A stretch of 9,285 nucleotides of DNA from Chloroflexota bacterium (GTDB lineage Bacteria > Chloroflexota > Dehalococcoidia > SZUA-161). The first letter of the stretch is position 1. The number at the start of each line of letters is the position of its first letter. Positions 7,090 through 9,285 of this stretch are shown in pieces. The notes beneath the pieces were generated by a model that saw only the letters and a list, made by a program, of their open reading frames with translations, did not search any database and was not told the DNA's origin. The stretch spans positions 1 to 9,285 of the forward strand of contig DAOUTY010000055.1 of the NCBI GenBank assembly GCA_030668425.1. The letters are read 5' to 3'. Made by a program: the position numbers and the translations under genes.

Positions 7090-7118
7090 ACAATACTGCG
7101 GAGAAGCAATCCTGTCAA
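7090..7118 (-). promoter_or_regulatory. Sigma70-type promoter of the ligase-livG-livF operon
   Basis: Read on the minus strand, TTGACA (7118-7113, full consensus) is followed by a 17-base spacer and TATTGT (7095-7090, 4/6). The expected start near 7083 gives a leader of about 25 bases. The -35 box lies in one arm of the inverted repeat at 7106-7147, so a protein bound there would compete with RNA polymerase. Confidence 0.65.
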
Positions 7119-7147
7119 GTGATACCCGGTATGTTTGACAGGATTGC
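7106..7147. repeat. Inverted repeat, probable operator, over the ligase promoter
   Basis: GCAATCCTGTCAA (7106-7118) and TTGACAGGATTGC (7135-7147) are perfect reverse complements, 13 of 13. Inside lies a second dyad, ATACC (7122-7126) and GGTAT (7128-7132), around a single C. The outer arms are centred at about 7126.5 and the inner dyad at 7127, so they share nearly one axis. There is no T run on either side, arguing against a terminator. Placement over a consensus -35 box in a divergent region argues for a dimeric regulator site. No regulator gene is in the window. Confidence 0.6.
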
Positions 7148-7216
7148 AGTGGCGGAGAGAGTGGGGCAGTTAGACCCGCGCTACACTCTGCGCCTGCCAG
7201 GGATTGCCAGCAGCGC

Positions 7217-7245
7217 TTGACAAACCGTCCCAAATCCTGTACCAA
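7217..7245 (+). promoter_or_regulatory. Candidate promoter of the chelatase-like gene
   Basis: TTGACA (7217-7222) is followed by 17 bases and TACCAA (7240-7245), only 3/6 at the -10. The start would be near 7252, giving a leader of about 65 bases before the GTG at 7317. The same stretch can fold weakly (7239-7253). It is the best candidate in the interval, but not a strong one. Confidence 0.35.
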
Positions 7246-7303
7246 AGTGGCACGGGAAACCAGCGCGCAATGCACAGTATAGCTAAGCGATTTGAGAAAC
7301 GAA

Positions 7304-7309
7304 AGGCGG
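7304..7309 (+). promoter_or_regulatory. Ribosome binding site selecting the GTG start at 7317
   Basis: AGGCGG lies seven bases before an in-frame GTG. The next in-frame start, ATG at 7329, is too far away (19 bases) to use this site and has no other. An in-frame TGA at 7293-7295 bounds the search upstream. Confidence 0.6.
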
Positions 7310-7316
7310 TAATCAA

Positions 7317-9285
7317 GTGTCCAACCGGATGAAAAGGGTTATCCTCCCATTTACAGCAATAGTAGGTCAGCATGAACTCAAACAAACCCTGGTCTTGAAC
7401 GCCATAAACCCCAATCTTCTCGGGGTTCTGGTCAGGGGGGAGAAGGGAACGGGCAAGTCCACTGCTGTCAGGGCATTGGCCAACCTGCTGCCAGAGATAG
7501 AGCTTGTAAGGTGTCCGTTCAACTGCAGCCCGGACAATCCCTCCCTCCAGTGCAGTACCTGCAACGACAGCTACACGCGTGGGGATAAACTCCCCACAGT
7601 GAGGAGGAAGACAAGGGTAGTGGAACTGCCTCTGGGAGCTACCGAGGACAGGGTGACAGGGAGCCTGGATATAGAGAGGGCTTTGAGAGAGGGCATAAAG
7701 GCCCTGGAGCCGGGAATACTGGCCGAAGTTAACCAGGGCATCCTCTATATAGACGAAGTCAACCTGCTGGATGACCACCTGGTAGACATTCTGCTCGATT
7801 CCGCCGCAATGGGGGTGAACACCATCGAAAGGGAGGGCATCTCTATCTCACACCCCTCCAAGTTTATCCTGGTGGGAACTATGAACCCGGAGGAAGGAGA
7901 GATCCGGCCTCAACTCTTGGATAGATTCGGACTATCGGTGGACATCAAGGGTATAAAGGACGCAGAGGAGAGAATTGAGATTATCAGGGTGGTGGAGGAA
8001 TTCGAAAAAGACCCCGAATCGTTCTCATTGAGATATGAAAAGGAGCAAGAGGAGCTCAGAGAAAGGATACTAAATGCCGGGGAGCTTCTCGACGAGGTTG
8101 AGATCGCAGAGAAACTGCTCAGAACGATAGTCCACATCTGCCTGGAAGTTGAGGTGCACGGACATCGGGCGGATTTCCTGATCGCCAGGGCTGCGAAGAC
8201 GATAGCCGCGTACAACCAAAGGCAGAACGTTATCGAAGAAGATGTAAAGGAGGCGGCGGAACTGGCTCTGCCCCACAGAGTAAGGAGAACGCCCTTTGAG
8301 GAACCGAGGCCGGTAAAGCAAAAGATTCAGGCGATTATCCGGCAGATGAAGGCTCAGGCCCCTGAAAACGAAGAGGGCGAGCAAGCAAGTGGCGAGTCTG
8401 AGGGGGCCGACGAAGACGAAGAGAGTGATTCCCCCTCCCAAGCGTGCGACCCACAGAGAGACATCAAGAGCCCTATCGACATTGGTATACAGAAAAAGGC
8501 CGAGCTAAAGGTGAGCAGGGACAAGAAGCTCAGGATGGGCTCTGGGAGGAGGGCTCAGACCCTGAGCACTCACAGTGGGAAGTACGTTAAGGCCAGAATT
8601 CCGGAGGGCAAAACCACTGACATCGCTATAGACGCCACGATAAGGGCCGCTGCGGCGAGAAAAGGCAATCTGAACATAGAGAAGGAGGACCTCAGGCAAA
8701 AGGTTAGAGCCAAGAAGGTCTCCTCCGTGATTGTATTCGTGGTCGATGCCTCGGGCTCGATGGCAGCGATGCGAGGGATGGAGATGGCAAAAAGGGCAGT
8801 CATGTCCCTTCTCGAAGACTCATACCAGAAAAGGGATAAGGTGGGCTTCATTGCCGTCGCGGGAGAGAAAGCAGAAATTCTGTTGCCACCTACCTCCAGC
8901 GTGGAGTTAGCCGTTAAATATCTTAGAGAACTCCCCACGGCAGGCAAAACCCCCCTTTCGGACGGGCTTTTTAAAGGTCTTCAGATACTGAAAACAGAGC
9001 TGTGGAAGAACAAGAACATAATTCCCATCATGGTGCTCGTTTCGGACGGAAGGGGCAACGTGGCGATGGAGACAGACGCAAGAAAGGAGGCCATCTCCAT
9101 CGCAAAAGAGATTAAAAAGCATAGTATCAATCTGGTGGTCATAGATTCCGACGATGGTTTCCTCAATCTGGGATACAACAAGGAGATCGTGGAGGCTGGC
9201 GGTGGGGAATACTACAGACTGGACGATCTGGATTCCAGGAAAGTCGTCGATGTGGTGAAGGCACTGGGGACATTTGGAGAGGATG
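7317..9285 (+). CDS. Chelatase-like AAA+/VWA protein (fused BchI-BchD type), 3' end missing
   Basis: The frame is open to the right edge: 656 codons, close to the usual full length of the fused form, so little is likely missing. Residues 10-18 read 'LPFTAIVGQ', the usual opening of the family. Walker A is GEKGTGKST (41-49). A BchI-type cysteine insertion follows: C66-x3-C70-x8-C79-x2-C82. Walker B is ILYIDEVNLLDD (142-153), and the sensor region 'VGTMNPEEGEIRPQLLDRFG' spans 186-205. An acidic linker (about 347-375) leads to a VWA domain with a full MIDAS: D477-x-S479-x-S481, T545 and D577. In magnesium and cobalt chelatases the I and D subunits drive metal insertion by a large H/CobN-type subunit using ATP. 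Here both halves are on one chain. In an anaerobe a cobalamin-linked or unassigned chelatase is more likely than chlorophyll synthesis (inference). No catalytic large subunit is visible. Confidence 0.87.
   Translation, partial: MSNRMKRVILPFTAIVGQHELKQTLVLNAINPNLLGVLVRGEKGTGKSTAVRALANLLPEIELVRCPFNCSPDNPSLQCSTCNDSYTRGDKLPTVRRKTRVVELPLGATEDRVTGSLDIERALREGIKALEPGILAEVNQGILYIDEVNLLDDHLVDILLDSAAMGVNTIEREGISISHPSKFILVGTMNPEEGEIRPQLLDRFGLSVDIKGIKDAEERIEIIRVVEEFEKDPESFSLRYEKEQEELRERILNAGELLDEVEIAEKLLRTIVHICLEVEVHGHRADFLIARAAKTIAAYNQRQNVIEEDVKEAAELALPHRVRRTPFEEPRPVKQKIQAIIRQMKAQAPENEEGEQASGESEGADEDEESDSPSQACDPQRDIKSPIDIGIQKKAELKVSRDKKLRMGSGRRAQTLSTHSGKYVKARIPEGKTTDIAIDATIRAAAARKGNLNIEKEDLRQKVRAKKVSSVIVFVVDASGSMAAMRGMEMAKRAVMSLLEDSYQKRDKVGFIAVAGEKAEILLPPTSSVELAVKYLRELPTAGKTPLSDGLFKGLQILKTELWKNKNIIPIMVLVSDGRGNVAMETDARKEAISIAKEIKKHSINLVVIDSDDGFLNLGYNKEIVEAGGGEYYRLDDLDSRKVVDVVKALGTFGED

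Noticed and set aside
7058..7093. Upstream TTG start for the acyl-CoA ligase
   Set aside because: The TTG lies within the predicted -10 box and has no ribosome site. The ATG at 7057 has GGAGG at good spacing.
7248..7264. Sigma54-like TGGCACG element
   Set aside because: The -24 half matches, but the required GC-containing -12 half is absent at the right distance.
7148..7316. Possible cobalamin or other riboswitch before the chelatase-like gene
   Set aside because: I looked for a B12-box-like core and other familiar riboswitch cores and found none. Only weak local pairing (7239-7253) is present.
7170..7778. A 202-residue minus-strand open frame
   Set aside because: From 7317 on it is antisense to the chelatase-like gene, whose AAA+ motifs are unmistakable. 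It has no recognisable domain or ribosome site.

Overview
The window looks like a catabolic and transport locus from an anaerobic bacterium. Bacterial identity rests on Shine-Dalgarno sites, sigma70-type promoter boxes and a lipobox. Anaerobic life is suggested by the start of a BadF/BcrA/HgdC-type activator ATPase at the left edge. The style of the genes (heavy AGG/AGA arginine codons, Liv-type transporters beside an acyl-CoA ligase, a fused I/D chelatase-like protein) would fit an uncultured Chloroflexota (Dehalococcoidia-like) or a deltaproteobacterial-type anaerobe. That placement is inference with low confidence.

Layout. (1) 1-159, minus: 5' end of an ASKHA-type activator ATPase gene that runs off the left edge. 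(2) 160-460: divergent intergenic region with a good promoter for each direction. (3) 461-3819, plus: livK (lipoprotein binding protein), two intercistronic hairpins, livH and livM, the permeases. livH and livM overlap by ATGA. LivM carries an unexpected C-terminal four-cysteine zinc-ribbon-like tail. (4) 3831-7057, minus: an operon transcribed acyl-CoA ligase -> livG -> livF, converging on livM with only 11 bases between the stop codons. (5) 7058-7316: divergent intergenic region. The ligase promoter lies inside a strong inverted repeat that looks like an operator. (6) 7317-9285, plus: a large AAA+/VWA chelatase-like gene (BchI-BchD fusion type), open at the right edge.

How it works together. 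LivK, LivH, LivM, LivG and LivF make one complete branched-chain-amino-acid-family ABC importer. It is split into two convergent transcription units, with the two ATPases cotranscribed behind an AMP-forming acyl-CoA ligase. The simplest reading is uptake of an organic acid followed by its CoA activation. The divergent activator ATPase would fit later reductive CoA-ester chemistry (2-hydroxyacyl-CoA dehydratase or benzoyl-CoA reductase type). The substrate cannot be read from the sequence. The chelatase-like gene belongs to a separate unit, perhaps metal insertion into a tetrapyrrole.

No tRNA, rRNA, CRISPR array, insertion sequence or obvious novel defence system was seen. The most unusual items are the LivM zinc-ribbon tail, the dyad over the ligase promoter, and the split, convergent transporter with an embedded ligase.
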